46,958 nucleotides of DNA from Actinomycetes bacterium (GTDB lineage Bacteria; Actinomycetota; Acidimicrobiia; Acidimicrobiales; Bog-793): positions 1-46,958 of the forward strand of contig JAKBAA010000019.1 of assembly GCA_021809425.1 (NCBI GenBank), read 5' to 3'. The notes under the pieces are model-generated. The model saw only the letters and a list, made by a program, of their open reading frames with translations, was not told the DNA's origin and searched no databases. Each line of letters opens with the position of its first letter. Positions within the stretch are counted from its first letter, which is position 1. The translations under genes and the position numbers were made by a program. Positions 33,120-42,117 of this stretch are shown one piece after another.

Positions 33120-35324
33120 TCAGCGACGACGCAGCTCGAACCGGTCCAGCTCCATCACCTTCACCCACGCCGCGACGAAGTCTCGCAGGAACCGCTCCTC
33201 ACCGTCGGCGGCGGCGTACACCTCGGCGATGGCCCGCAACGAGGCGTTCGACCCGAACACCAGGTCGACGGCCGTCCCGGTGAACCGCAGCTCGCCGCTG
33301 GCCCGGTCACGGCCCTCGTAGACGCCCTCGCCGGTGGCCGAGGCCGCCCACTCGGTGCGCTGGTCGAGCAGGTTCACGAAGAAGTCCGTCGTGAGCGTCC
33401 CCGGCCGGGCCGTGAGCACCCCCCGCGCCGACCGGTCGTAGGTGGCCCCGAGCACCCGCAGACCACCGACCAGCACCGTCATCTCGGCTGCCGTCAGGCT
33501 GAGCAGGTCCGCCCGGTCGACGAGCAGGTGCTCCGCCGGGACCTTCACCCCGGACCGGACGTAGTTGCGGAACCCGTCCGCCACCGGCTCGAGCACGGCG
33601 AAGGAGGCGACGTCGGTCGCCTCCTCGGTGGCGTCCGTCCGGCCCGCCACGAACGGGACCTGCACCTCGTGGCCTGCCCGACGGGCTGCCTCCTCGATCC
33701 CGGCGCTCCCTGCCAGCACGATCAGGTCGGCGAGCGACACCTGCCGGCCGTCGCTCCGGCCGGTCGAGAAGCGCCCGCGCACCTGCTCGAGCACCCCGAG
33801 CACCCGGTGCAGCTCGGCCGGGGCGTTGACCTCCCAGTCGCGCTGGGGGGCCAGCCGCAGCCGCCCCCCGTTCGCCCCGCCGCGCCGGTCGCTCGCCCGG
33901 AAGCTCGCCGCCGCCGCCCAGGCGACCGAGACCAGGTCGGTCACCGACAGCCCCGAGGCCAGCAGCTCCGCCTTGAGCGCCGCCACGTCGGCATCGTCCA
34001 CCAGCTCGTGGTCGACCGGCGGCACCGGGTCCTGCCACGGCTGCGCCGCGGGGACCCACGGTCCGTACAGCCGGGAGACCGGCCCCATGTCGCGGTGGAG
34101 CAGCTTGTACCACGCCTTCGCGAAGGCCGCGGCAAGCTCGTCCGGGTGCGCGTGGAACCGCTCGGCGATCGGCCGGTACTGCGGGTCCACCTTGAGGGCC
34201 AGGTCGGTCGTCAGCATCATCGGCGCGTGGCGCCGCCCCGGGTCGTGGGCGTCCGGCACCGTGTCGTCGGCCGCCCGGTCGGTCGGCCGCCACTGGTGCG
34301 CCCCGGCCGGGCTCGCCGTCAGCTCCCACTCGTAGCCGAACAGGTTGTCGAAGTACCCGCCGTCCCACGCCGTCGGGTTGGCCGTCCAGGCGCCCTCGAG
34401 CCCGCTCGTGTACGTGTCGTCGCCGCTCCCCGTCCCGTACGTGTTGCGCCAGCCCAGCCCCTGCTCCTCGATCGGCGCCGCCTCCGGCTCGGGCCCGAGG
34501 TACAGCGCCGGGTCCACCGCACCGTGGGTCTTCCCGAACGTGTGGCCCCCGGCGATGAGCGCCACCGTCTCCTCGTCGTCCATCGCCATCCGGGCGAACG
34601 TCGCCCGCACGTCCCGGGCGGCGGCCAGCGGGTCCGGGGTGCCGTTCGGGCCTTCCGGGTTCACGTAGATGAGACCCATCTGCACCGCCCCGTACGGCTC
34701 GTCCAGCTGGCGGTCGCCGTGATAGCGGTCGTCGCCCAGCCAGCTGTCCTCGTGACCCCAGTCGACGTCCTCCTCCGGCCCGAACCCGTCCTCACGGCCG
34801 AACGCGAACCCGAACGTCGCCAGCCCCATCGCCTCGAGGGCGCAGTTCCCGGCCAGCACGATCAGGTCGGCCCACGACACCTGGCTGCCGTACCGCTGCT
34901 TGACCGGCCACAGCAGCCGCCGCGCCTTGTCCAGGTTGGCGTTGTCCGGCCAGCTGTTGAGCGGCGCGAACCGCTGGGCGCCCCTGCTCGCACCCCCGCG
35001 CCCGTCGTGGATCCGGTAGGTGCCTGCCGAGTGCCACGACATCCGCACGAACAGCGGTCCGTAGTGGCCGTAGTCGGCCGGCCACCACGCCTGCGAGTCG
35101 GTCATCACCGCCACCACGTCCCGGCGCAGCGCCTCGACGTCGAGCGTGCCCAACGCCGCCGCGTAGTCGAACCCCTCCCCGAGCGGGCCCCGTGCCCCGG
35201 CGTGGCGCTCCAGCGCCCGCAGGTCCAGCCGGCCCGGCCACCAGTCCCGGTTCGACCGCTCACGCGGCGTGTGCACCACCGGGCACTGGCTCGCCTGCTC
35301 CGCCCCGCCCTCGTCGTCGCTCAT
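33120..35324 (-). CDS. katG: Catalase-peroxidase
   Basis: A 734-residue bifunctional heme catalase-peroxidase. Distal-side residues are Arg94, Trp97 and His98 in [14 protein letters not shown]. The Tyr of the Met-Tyr-Trp cross-link is in [10 protein letters not shown], and the proximal His is in [16 protein letters not shown]. The duplicated C-terminal half, without heme, follows from about residue 420. It removes hydrogen peroxide and would oxidise peroxidase substrates. Length equals that of typical KatG proteins (about 730-740). GGGAGGCGAG precedes the ATG at 35324, which overlaps the stop of the Fur-family gene (ATGA). That is the classical furA-katG coupling of actinobacteria. Confidence 0.97.
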   Translation of the reverse strand: MSDDEGGAEQASQCPVVHTPRERSNRDWWPGRLDLRALERHAGARGPLGEGFDYAAALGTLDVEALRRDVVAVMTDSQAWWPADYGHYGPLFVRMSWHSAGTYRIHDGRGGASRGAQRFAPLNSWPDNANLDKARRLLWPVKQRYGSQVSWADLIVLAGNCALEAMGLATFGFAFGREDGFGPEEDVDWGHEDSWLGDDRYHGDRQLDEPYGAVQMGLIYVNPEGPNGTPDPLAAARDVRATFARMAMDDEETVALIAGGHTFGKTHGAVDPALYLGPEPEAAPIEEQGLGWRNTYGTGSGDDTYTSGLEGAWTANPTAWDGGYFDNLFGYEWELTASPAGAHQWRPTDRAADDTVPDAHDPGRRHAPMMLTTDLALKVDPQYRPIAERFHAHPDELAAAFAKAWYKLLHRDMGPVSRLYGPWVPAAQPWQDPVPPVDHELVDDADVAALKAELLASGLSVTDLVSVAWAAAASFRASDRRGGANGGRLRLAPQRDWEVNAPAELHRVLGVLEQVRGRFSTGRSDGRQVSLADLIVLAGSAGIEEAARRAGHEVQVPFVAGRTDATEEATDVASFAVLEPVADGFRNYVRSGVKVPAEHLLVDRADLLSLTAAEMTVLVGGLRVLGATYDRSARGVLTARPGTLTTDFFVNLLDQRTEWAASATGEGVYEGRDRASGELRFTGTAVDLVFGSNASLRAIAEVYAAADGEERFLRDFVAAWVKVMELDRFELRRR

Positions 35325-35806
35325 CTCGCCTCCCTGCTCGTCTCCGATGCCACTGCTGCACGACACGCCGGGCACACGCCCCAGTAGGTCACCTCGGCCT
35401 CCTCGACCGAGTACCCGTGGTGCTCGGACGGGGCCAGGCACGGGCGCTCGCCGACGGCACAGTCCACGTCCGCCACCGCCCCGCACTTCCGACATACCAG
35501 GTGGTGGTGGTTGTCCCCCACCCGCACCTCGTACCGGGCGGCGCTGCCCGCCGGCTCGATCCGTCGTACCAGACCGGCCTCGACGAGCGCCGCCAGCACG
35601 TTGTAGATCGCCTGGCTCGACACCGCCCCGAGCTCCTCGCGCACGGCGCCGATCACCTGGGCCGTGTCGGCGTGCGGGAGCGACCCCAGCACTGCCAGCA
35701 CGGCGAGGCGCGGCGCCGTCGCCCGCAGCCCGGCCGCCCGCAGCCCGGCGACGGCCGCCGCCCGTGCCGACGCCCCCGACGCCCCCACCCCGTCCACCCG
35801 GCCCAC
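35321..35806 (-). CDS. furA: Fur-family regulator of katG (FurA-like)
   Basis: A protein of about 155-161 residues. The winged helix is near residues 18-85 ([37 protein letters not shown]). The metal-sensing part has [21 protein letters not shown] and a C-terminal CPACRAA, giving two C-x2-C pairs for structural zinc. As in mycobacteria, FurA is expected to repress the furA-katG operon and release it under peroxide or iron change. Start is uncertain: GTG codons at 35806, 35797 and 35788 are in frame. A TATTGT (35810-35805) with TTGCCT 18 bases upstream could be a promoter making the 35797 start leaderless. Confidence 0.85.
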   Translation of the reverse strand: MGRVDGVGASGASARAAAVAGLRAAGLRATAPRLAVLAVLGSLPHADTAQVIGAVREELGAVSSQAIYNVLAALVEAGLVRRIEPAGSAARYEVRVGDNHHHLVCRKCGAVADVDCAVGERPCLAPSEHHGYSVEEAEVTYWGVCPACRAAVASETSREAR

Positions 35807-35901
35807 AATAGGACCGTTCTCACCTTGGAGGCAATGCACAAACGGCCCGACGCGTGGGGTGGGATCCGGAAGGCGGCCGGCCCGCTGGCCGCTCCCTCCT
35901 G

Positions 35902-36552
35902 CTACAGGCCCGTACCTGCGGCGTCGAGCGCCGCCAGCGCCCCCGCCGACCCGCCCCGCTCGACCACCGCCTGGCGGCGCCCTGCCAGGTACAGGGCCAG
36001 CTCGGTGGCCGGCCCGGTGAGCACCGCCGCCTCGCCCCGGCCGAGCCGCCGGTGGCGCCCCGGCGCAACCAGCTCCAGGGCGAACGGCCGCATCGCCCGC
36101 GCCGCCCGCAGGCCCAGCAAGAACGAGACCTGCCAGCACACCCGCTCGAGGTCGGGCGTCGCCGGGCGTGGGCCGCCGCCGTTGGCCCGGCGCACGTCCT
36201 CGAGGTGCACGAAGTACTCGAACCCGTTCAGGAAGGTGCGCAGCACCGGGATCCCCCACGGCAACGCCGGCGGCCCGGCCCGCAGCTGCGCCACGACAGC
36301 CGGGAAGCCCGCCGCCAGCACCTCGGCGCGCGCCCCATCGCCCCACCGCCGCAGCCGCTCACGCAGCACCAGATGCGCTGCCAGGTCCCCCGTCGTCCAT
36401 CCCTCGCACCACGTCGGGGCGTCCGGGCCGAGCTCGTCCAGGCGGTCGCACAGCGCCTGCCGCTCACGCCCGTCGAGCGGCTCGCCCCCGCCTGACCAGC
36501 CCCAGCGCGACCCGTCACCGCCGGTCGCCGCCCCGCCCCCCGTCGCTGCCAC
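35902..36552 (-). CDS. TIGR03085-like protein (mycothiol-dependent maleylpyruvate isomerase N-terminal/DinB-type fold)
   Basis: About 216 residues. RQALCDRLDELGPDAPTWCEGWTTGDLAAHLVLRERLRR near residues 30-68 is the characteristic metal-binding helix region of this actinobacterial family, with the His in AAHL. GFEYFVHLEDVRRANG near 110 supplies further conserved His, Glu and Asp. WCEGWTTGDLAAHLV is shared with mycothiol-using isomerases, but the function of the TIGR03085 branch is unknown. Start at GTG 36552 after a GAGGGG run is provisional; a GTG at 36576 is also in frame. It lies upstream of the Fur-katG pair on the same strand with a gap of about 95 bases. Confidence 0.75.
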   Translation of the reverse strand: MAATGGGAATGGDGSRWGWSGGGEPLDGRERQALCDRLDELGPDAPTWCEGWTTGDLAAHLVLRERLRRWGDGARAEVLAAGFPAVVAQLRAGPPALPWGIPVLRTFLNGFEYFVHLEDVRRANGGGPRPATPDLERVCWQVSFLLGLRAARAMRPFALELVAPGRHRRLGRGEAAVLTGPATELALYLAGRRQAVVERGGSAGALAALDAAGTGL

Positions 36553-36696
36553 CCCCTCGATCCTAGGGCCGCCCACCGACCGCCGGCCCGGTGGCGCCGA
36601 GCCCCGTCCGTGCCGGCCCCACCCCGGCCCCGAGGCGGTCCCGTGGCGGCCCCGGAGCGACGAGCCCCCTACGCCGCCGCCCCGGAGCCGCGACCG

Positions 36697-36960
36697 TCAG
36701 GGGACGCGAGCCCCGTGCTCGACCCGCTGCTCGTCGGTGAGCAGCGTCGTGCCCGTCGTGTTGTCCACCACCCGGCGGCTCCGCCGGGTCCGGCTCGACC
36801 ACGGCCCGAACATGGCCAGGCTGAGCACCAGGCCGCCGAGGCCGACGAGGAACACGATCAGCCCGACGGTCGCCACGTCGACGTCCGCCGTGCTCCAATG
36901 CACCGCCCAGCGGAGGATTGCCCCGACCGCGACCAGCAGGATGCTCAGTCCGATGCCCAT
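36697..36960 (-). CDS. DUF6458-like small membrane protein
   Basis: An 87-residue protein starting MGIGLSILLVAVGAILRWAVHW, with a second helix VGLIVFLVGLGGLVLSLAMF and a basic, soluble C-terminus. Two helices with a short aspartate-containing loop (TADVDVATVG) fit the small actinobacterial DUF6458 group, of unknown function. AAGGAGG 8 bases before the ATG at 36960 is a strong ribosome binding site and fixes the start. Two imperfect copies of a CCTTGCG...GCGCGCACCAC element (about 22-24 bp) lie just upstream, around 36973-37018. Confidence 0.75.
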   Translation of the reverse strand: MGIGLSILLVAVGAILRWAVHWSTADVDVATVGLIVFLVGLGGLVLSLAMFGPWSSRTRRSRRVVDNTTGTTLLTDEQRVEHGARVP

Positions 36961-37081
36961 CTCGCCACCTCCTTGCGCCGCGCGCACCACACTTCCTTGC
37001 GTTGCGCGCACCACTTCCCGCCGGTGTTGCCCGGCAAACGGACCGCACGTCGTGGCGCCGCACCAGCGGCGTCGGGTGGGG

Positions 37082-37597
37082 CTAGCGCACCGGCCCTCCC
37101 GGAGCGGCACCACCAACAGCCTCCGGCCCGTCCGGTCGCCGCGCGCCGGACACATGCCGGGCACCCTCATCGGTACCAACGTGGTCGACGACCCGCCGCA
37201 GCGACGTCGCCAGCTCGTGCAGCTCGTCCAGGTGGAGCGCCGTCAGCTGCGCCAGCGCCTGCTCCCCCCTCGCCTCGAGCACGACCCGGACCCGGCGCTT
37301 GTCGACGGCGTCCACCTCCCGGCGCACGAGCCCGGCCGACTCGGCCCGGTCGAGCAGCCCGACCACCGAGTGGTGCCGCAACAGGAGGTGCTCGGCGAGC
37401 TCGGTCACCGTCGGCGGCTCCCCCCCGTGCCCGCGTACGGCCAGCAGCAGCTGGTGCTGCGCCGGCGTCAGCCCGGCACGCCGCGCCTCGTCCTCGCTCC
37501 AGCGGAGGAACCGGCGGAGCCCGTCACGGAACGCCAGGATCCGCTCGTAGTCGCCGTCGCCGAGCACCGTCGGCACGCGCCCATCAACCGCCGCCAT
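37082..37597 (-). CDS. MarR-family transcriptional regulator
   Basis: A 171-residue protein with the MarR winged helix at about residues 40-125: GLTPAQHQLLLAVRGHG, PTVTELAEHLLLRHHSVVGLLDRAESAGLVRR and the wing DAVDKRRVRVVLEARG with the conserved Asp-x-Arg. The C-terminus is Gly/Pro-rich and probably disordered. MarR proteins are ligand- or oxidant-sensing repressors. GGGAGGGG precedes the ATG at 37597. No exporter or enzyme is directly divergent; the Hcp-like gene starts 276 bases away on the other strand. No gene or clear operator was found in the 37598-37872 gap. Confidence 0.85.
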   Translation of the reverse strand: MAAVDGRVPTVLGDGDYERILAFRDGLRRFLRWSEDEARRAGLTPAQHQLLLAVRGHGGEPPTVTELAEHLLLRHHSVVGLLDRAESAGLVRREVDAVDKRRVRVVLEARGEQALAQLTALHLDELHELATSLRRVVDHVGTDEGARHVSGARRPDGPEAVGGAAPGGPVR

Positions 37598-37872
37598 CGC
37601 CCCTCCCCGCTCGCCCCGCCCAGCCGGCCGGCGGCGCCTCGCCGTGGCCACCGCCCGACTCCGGCCCCGATGTTGCCGCACCTGACCGGAGCGCCCGCCG
37701 GCCGGCCCGCGTCCGACCCTACGCGGCGGCACCCGGACCGACGCGGCGGCCCCCGACCGACCTCGCCACCGCCCCCCCGGCAGCACGCACCAGCCAGCGG
37801 GTCGTCACGCCCATTACCACCTAGCGTGTCGCTTGTACTACTCTGAGTGGCTACGCGACGAAAGGGGTCACC

Positions 37873-38571
37873 ATGGCACGGGTGCCGAGCGGCAAGCGGG
37901 TGGGGGTCGGCGTGGCGGTGGCCGCGCTCGCTGCAGGGGGTGCAGCCGTCGCCGGCGGCGCCGCGTCGTCCGCATCGACAGCCCACCGTCAACCGGCATC
38001 GGCCGCCACTGGACGGCTCCGTCCGGCAGATCACCAGCCAGCCGGGCCTGGCTCGCACGGCGGCACGACCCTGACGATCGGCGCCCCAGCCGCCGGCGGC
38101 GGTACCGGCGGCACCACCACCGGGACCGTCATCGCGGTCTCGAGCTACGACTTCGTCGACGCCGTGGGTGGCAGCTCCGTCGGCGGCAGCTCCGCCAGCG
38201 CGGGCAGCCCCACCGGCGCCGTGGCGGCCAACACCCTCGTCGTCACCACCTCCCTCGACGCCCAGAGCGCGCTCGCCAGCCTGACCAGCAGCGCCGGCGG
38301 CGAGCTCGTCGCCCACGGCGAGGGCGCCTCGGCCCTCGACGCCACCTTCGCCGGGCTCTCCCTCCAGCGGTACGAGATCTCCTCGGACAGCGGCGGCACC
38401 CTCACCTTGACCTTCGGCTTCTCCAGCGTCACCCTGGCCGCCCCCACCAGCGTCCCGACCGGCACTGCCAGCTCGACCGGCGGCACCGGCTCGACCGGCA
38501 GCACGGGCCTGACCGGCAGCAACGGCTCGACCGGCAGCGACGGCGGCTCCTCCTCCCGAGGGCGCGGCTAG
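37873..38571 (+). CDS. Secreted Hcp-like protein with collagen-like tail
   Basis: A 232-residue protein. It has a signal peptide (GKRVGVGVAVAALAAGGAAVAGGAA), a Gly/Thr-rich linker, and a region from about 85 to 195. That region follows the beta pattern of Hcp/type VI tube-like domains: VIAVSSYDFV where Hcp has a VLSYSWGV-like strand, NTLVVTTSLDAQSALASLTS in the place of the helix, and LQRYEISSDSGGTLTLTFGFSSVTL where Hcp has the SYQxSGSGGxxPTExxSLxF strand pair. The tail consists of G-S-T/G-L-T/G-S-N triplets. No other T6SS gene is present, and a signal peptide argues for a secreted single Hcp-fold protein. The fold call is by eye. AAAGGGG precedes the ATG. Confidence 0.55.
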   Translation: MARVPSGKRVGVGVAVAALAAGGAAVAGGAASSASTAHRQPASAATGRLRPADHQPAGPGSHGGTTLTIGAPAAGGGTGGTTTGTVIAVSSYDFVDAVGGSSVGGSSASAGSPTGAVAANTLVVTTSLDAQSALASLTSSAGGELVAHGEGASALDATFAGLSLQRYEISSDSGGTLTLTFGFSSVTLAAPTSVPTGTASSTGGTGSTGSTGLTGSNGSTGSDGGSSSRGRG

Positions 38572-38763
38572 CCCTTTCCGGCCGGACCGCCGGCGCCCCG
38601 CGCCCTTTGGCGGCGGCGCTCGACCGACCGTCCGGGCGCACCGCGCAGGCGCTGCCCGCACGGTGCGCGCCGGACGCGGCACCGCCGCCCACCGGCACCG
38701 CGGCGCGGGCGGCGATGCCCAGCAGGCGGCGGGCGGTGGGCCGGGCGCGCGGGCGGCCTCCCG

Positions 38764-40230
38764 TCAGGGCATGCCGGCGAGCTCCGTGCCCACGTCCTCT
38801 CGCCCTGCCCGGATCAGCGTCACGCTCACGACGAACGCCGCGACCACCAGGGCGACGCTCACCACGAACGCCGTCGTGTACCCGTGGACGAGCCCGGCGG
38901 CGATCGCCGCCCGCCCGTGGCTCGCCACGTACGCCGCCGTGGCCGAGGCCGCCACCGTGTTGAGCAGCGCGGTCCCGAGCGCCCCCCCGACCTGCTGGGT
39001 CGTGTTGACGAGGGCGCTCGCCACGCCGGCGTCGGCCCGGTCGACGCCCACCAGCGCCGTGTTGCTGAACGGCACGAACGCCAGTCCGAGGCCGAGGCTC
39101 ATGACGATCTCTGCCGGCAGCACGTGCACCACGTACGACGAGTCGACGCCGAGGCGCGTGAACCAGGCCAGCCCGAGCGCCGCGAGCAGCAGGCCGAGGC
39201 CGGTCACCCGCCGGGGGCCGAAGCGCGGCAGCAGCTGGCTCGCCGTACCCGCCGCCACGATGATGCCGCCCGAGAACGGCAGGAAGGCGAACCCGCTCTT
39301 CAGCGCCGAGTAGTGCAATGTCCCTTGCAAGAAGTACGTGAGGAACAGGAACACCCCGAACAGCGCCACACCCACGAGCAGCGACGCCAGGAAGGCCCCG
39401 CCGCGGTTGCGGTCCGCCACCACCCGCAACGGCAGCAGCGGGCTCGCCGATCGGCGCTCGATGAGCAGGAACGTGGCGAGCAGCACACCGGCGCCCACCA
39501 GCAGCCCGACGGTCGTCGCCGCGCCCCACCCGTCCGTCTCGGCGAGGGTGAACCCGTAGACGAGCAGCAGCAGACCACCCGTCGAGGCGAGCGCGCCGGG
39601 CACGTCGTAGCGGCCGCGGGTGGCAACCCGGCTCTCCCGCACCTCCCGAGCCGCCAGCACCGCCGTGATCACGGCGATCGGAGCGTTGATCAGCAGCGTC
39701 CACCGCCAGCTCGCGTACTCGGTGAGCAGGCCGCCGAGCACCAGTCCGATCGCCGCCCCGCCGCCGGCGATCGCCCCGTAGACGCCGAAGGCCCGCGCCC
39801 GCTCGCGCACGTCGGTGAACGTGACCGTCAGGATCGAGAGTGCCGCCGGTGCCATCACGGCGGCGAACGCCCCCTGCAGGGCACGCGCCCCGAACAGCAT
39901 CCCGGCGTTCTGGGCCAGCCCGCCGAGCGCCGACGAGGCGGCAAAGCCGAGCAGGCTGATGATGAACATCCGCCGCCGCCCGAGGTAGTCGGCGATCCGC
40001 CCGCCGAGCAGCAGCAGCCCGCCGAACGCCAGCGTGTACGCCGTCACCACCCACTGGCGGTCCACCACCGAGATGTGCAGCGCCCGCTGGGCCGACGGCA
40101 GGGCGATCGTCACCACCGACGCGTCCAGCACGATCATCAGCTGGGCGATCGCGATGACGGCGAGCGCCCGGAACCGCCTCGGGTCCGCCGCCTCGGCGGT
40201 CGTTCCGACCGCCTCGAGGGTTGTCTCCAT
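38764..40230 (-). CDS. DHA2-family MFS drug exporter (EmrB/QacA type, 14 helices)
   Basis: A 488-residue exporter. The first helix LAVIAIAQLMIVLDASVVTIALP carries the DHA motif (LDASVVTIALP). Motif A-like GGRIADYLGRRRMF lies between helices 2 and 3, motif C-like GAIAGGGAAIGLVLGGLL in helix 5, and about 14 helices are predicted in total. Such proteins expel cationic or hydrophobic drugs with proton exchange. Start ATG 40230 has GGAGAGGAG upstream. Promoter and operator lie about 130 bases further upstream. The 192 bases between its stop and the Hcp-like gene contain no gene. No TetR gene is next to it. Confidence 0.9.
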   Translation of the reverse strand: METTLEAVGTTAEAADPRRFRALAVIAIAQLMIVLDASVVTIALPSAQRALHISVVDRQWVVTAYTLAFGGLLLLGGRIADYLGRRRMFIISLLGFAASSALGGLAQNAGMLFGARALQGAFAAVMAPAALSILTVTFTDVRERARAFGVYGAIAGGGAAIGLVLGGLLTEYASWRWTLLINAPIAVITAVLAAREVRESRVATRGRYDVPGALASTGGLLLLVYGFTLAETDGWGAATTVGLLVGAGVLLATFLLIERRSASPLLPLRVVADRNRGGAFLASLLVGVALFGVFLFLTYFLQGTLHYSALKSGFAFLPFSGGIIVAAGTASQLLPRFGPRRVTGLGLLLAALGLAWFTRLGVDSSYVVHVLPAEIVMSLGLGLAFVPFSNTALVGVDRADAGVASALVNTTQQVGGALGTALLNTVAASATAAYVASHGRAAIAAGLVHGYTTAFVVSVALVVAAFVVSVTLIRAGREDVGTELAGMP

Positions 40231-40355
40231 CGTGCTCCTCTCCGGGCGCGCCCCTCCACCCGCTCGGAGGCCGGGGCTTCAGGGAGATCGGGGTCTGGGT
40301 CAGGAAGCGATCGGGCCGCCGCCGCCATCCGGAGCGGTCGTTCCGTTCTGAGCTC

Positions 40356-40385
40356 AGGATACGGAACTCTGGTTCCGTTTGTCAA
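40356..40385 (-). promoter_or_regulatory. MFS exporter promoter with a repressor-type dyad in the spacer
   Basis: On the minus strand TTGACA (40385-40380) is followed after 18 bases by TATCCT (40361-40356). The spacer is almost filled by the dyad ACGGAAC-N4-GTTCCGT (40361-40378). A further GTTCCGT half-site is at 40340-40346. A protein bound to the dyad would block polymerase, the usual TetR-type arrangement for exporters. The bases between 40386 and the sigma gene at 40524 hold nothing else that I recognise. Confidence 0.68.
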
Positions 40386-40523
40386 TGGGCGGCGGCACAG
40401 CTCCGGCGGGCGCCGGGCTACCCTCCCCGCGTGGCCGCCCCCGACCCCCGAGCCGGCGGTCCCGGGGGGATCGATCCTCGGCCGCCCACCTCACGGCGCC
40501 GGCCCCTGCGGCGTTCACCCGGC

Positions 40524-41090
40524 ATGGACCCGCCCGCCGCCCCCTTCGACGGTCATGGCACCCCGCCCCACCACGCCGCCCCGCCCGCCGGCGCCGCTCG
40601 TGCCCGGGACGACCTTCCGCCCTTTGACCAGGTGGTCGTGGAGCACGGCCCGGTCGTCCTTCGCGTCTGTCGCGCCGTCGTCGGGCGAGACGACGCCGAC
40701 GACGCCTGGGGCGACACCTTCCTCGCCGCCCTCGCCGCCTACCCGAGGCTGCTTCCCGGGAGCGACGTCCGCGCCTGGCTCGTCACCATCGCCCACCGCA
40801 AGGCGATCGACCGCTGGCGCTCGGCTCGCCGGCGCCCGCTCCCGGTCGGCGCGCTCCCCGAGCGCCCCGACGGCCGGCCGGACCTCGAGGCCCCCGACGA
40901 GGTGCTCTGGGCAGCCGTCGCCGCGCTCGCCCCCCTCCAGCGCCAGGCGGTCGCCTACCGCTACCTGGCCGACCTTCCCTACGCCCAGATCGGCGCCCTC
41001 CTCGGCACCTCCGAGGCCGCCGCCCGCAGGTCGGCCGCCGACGGCCTGAAGCGCCTACGCGCCGCCCTCCCCTCCGAGGTGATCCGATGA
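40524..41090 (+). CDS. ECF-type RNA polymerase sigma factor
   Basis: A 188-residue sigma factor. Region 2 lies near residues 38-105 (HGPVVLRVCRAVVGRDDADDAWGDTFLAALAAY and DVRAWLVTIAHRKAIDRWRSARR). Region 4 lies near 130-180 (LAPLQRQAVAYRYLADLPYAQIGALLGTSEAAARRSAADGLKRLR). The N-terminal 30 residues are a Pro/Ala-rich lead. No anti-sigma gene follows. Instead the stop overlaps the start of an O6-alkylguanine-DNA methyltransferase gene (ATGA), suggesting that this sigma factor and the repair enzyme are made together, perhaps in a response to alkylation. The start at 40524 is the best-placed ATG but has no clear ribosome binding site. Confidence 0.85.
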   Translation: MDPPAAPFDGHGTPPHHAAPPAGAARARDDLPPFDQVVVEHGPVVLRVCRAVVGRDDADDAWGDTFLAALAAYPRLLPGSDVRAWLVTIAHRKAIDRWRSARRRPLPVGALPERPDGRPDLEAPDEVLWAAVAALAPLQRQAVAYRYLADLPYAQIGALLGTSEAAARRSAADGLKRLRAALPSEVIR

Positions 41091-41713
41091 CCCGATCCCA
41101 CCCCGCTCCCCTCGCCGCGCTCACCGCGCCGCTCGACCACGCCCACCTCGACCACCTCCGCCACTCGCTCGCCCGGCGCGCCGAGGCCGACGGCCTGCTC
41201 GACGTCGCCTATCGCACGCTCGACTCGCCGCTCGGCACCCTCCTCGTCGCCGCCACCGCCGCCGGCGTCGTCCGACTGGCCCTGCCGTCCGAGGACCACG
41301 ACGGCGCGCTCGCCCTGCTCGCCCGCCGGGTCAGCCCACGCCTGCTCCACGCGCCCGGCCGCCTCGACGGCGTCGCCGGCGAGCTCGACGAGTACTTCGC
41401 CGGTCGCCGGCGCCGCTTCGAGGTTCCCCTCGACCTCCAGCTCGCCCGCGGCTTCCGCCTCGACGTCCTCCACCAGCTCGTCGCCATCGACTACGGCGCC
41501 ACCGCCAGCTACGCCGAGGTCGCCGCCGCCACCGGCCGGCCACGGGCCGTGCGGGCCGTCGGCACCGCCTGCGCCACCAACCCGCTGCCCCTCCTCGTGC
41601 CCTGCCATCGCGTCCTGCGCACCGACGGCTCCCTCGGCGGCTACGCCGGCGGCCTGCCGGCCAAGGCCGCCCTCCTCGACCTCGAGCGGCGCGTCCGGGC
41701 CGGCGCCGGCTGA
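41087..41713 (+). CDS. ogt: Methylated-DNA--[protein]-cysteine S-methyltransferase
   Basis: A 208-residue suicide DNA-repair protein. The C-terminal DNA-binding and active-site domain shows the helix FRLDVLHQLVAIDYGATASYAEVAAATGRPRAVRAVG, the substrate Asn in TNPLPLLVPCHRV with the acceptor Cys in PCHRV, and GGYAGGLPAKAALLDLE after it. The N-terminal domain includes YRTLDSPLGTLLVAAT. It transfers methyl groups from O6-methylguanine to its own cysteine. The 40 residues before the family start are an unusual Ala/His-rich lead with HAHLDHLRHSLARR. The 4-base overlap with the sigma gene implies translational coupling. Confidence 0.93.
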   Translation: MTRSHPAPLAALTAPLDHAHLDHLRHSLARRAEADGLLDVAYRTLDSPLGTLLVAATAAGVVRLALPSEDHDGALALLARRVSPRLLHAPGRLDGVAGELDEYFAGRRRRFEVPLDLQLARGFRLDVLHQLVAIDYGATASYAEVAAATGRPRAVRAVGTACATNPLPLLVPCHRVLRTDGSLGGYAGGLPAKAALLDLERRVRAGAG

Positions 41714-41838
41714 CCCGCCGATCCCGCCGATCGCCCGAATCTCCGTCGACACGATCGCCCCCGTCGCGTACCATCGACCTCGGCAGTGAGGGTGCGCCGA
41801 GCCCGAACGGCAAGGCGCCCGGCCGAAGGGAGCCGCCG

Positions 41839-42033
41839 ATGGGCATTCCGGCGCTCGAGCCTGAGACAGGCCCGGCACAGGAGTACTTCCTCACCCTTGC
41901 CGAGCTGGAGGACCACGTGCGACGCCGCCACGGCTGGTCCCCCGAGCTCGACGAGCACCGGGAAGAACCGGAATGGCCCCACAAGCTCGCCGTCGACCAC
42001 TGGCACGGGGAGCAGCACGCCCACGCCAGCTGA
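41839..42033 (+). CDS. Small hypothetical protein (64 residues)
   Basis: A short acidic and His-rich protein, MGIPALEPETGPAQEYF at the start, then LAELEDHVRRRHGW and a C-terminal DHWHGEQHAHAS. Support comes from AAGGGAG 6-8 bases before the ATG and a compositionally normal coding frame without overlap by other genes. A repeated His pattern could bind metal, but no known domain is recognised. It stands alone, 125 bases after ogt and convergent with an SDR gene 84 bases away. Confidence 0.55.
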   Translation: MGIPALEPETGPAQEYFLTLAELEDHVRRRHGWSPELDEHREEPEWPHKLAVDHWHGEQHAHAS

Positions 42034-42117
42034 GCCGGGGGGCCCGCCCGGGCGCGCCCCGCCACCCGCTGGGACCGGTACCACCGGCCGGCCAGCCGTC
42101 CGCCGGCCAGCCCTTCC

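Noticed and set aside
33307-34368. Long minus-strand frame inside katG
   Set aside because: Low-complexity Arg/Gly/Ala-rich shadow of katG, whose own frame has all family motifs.
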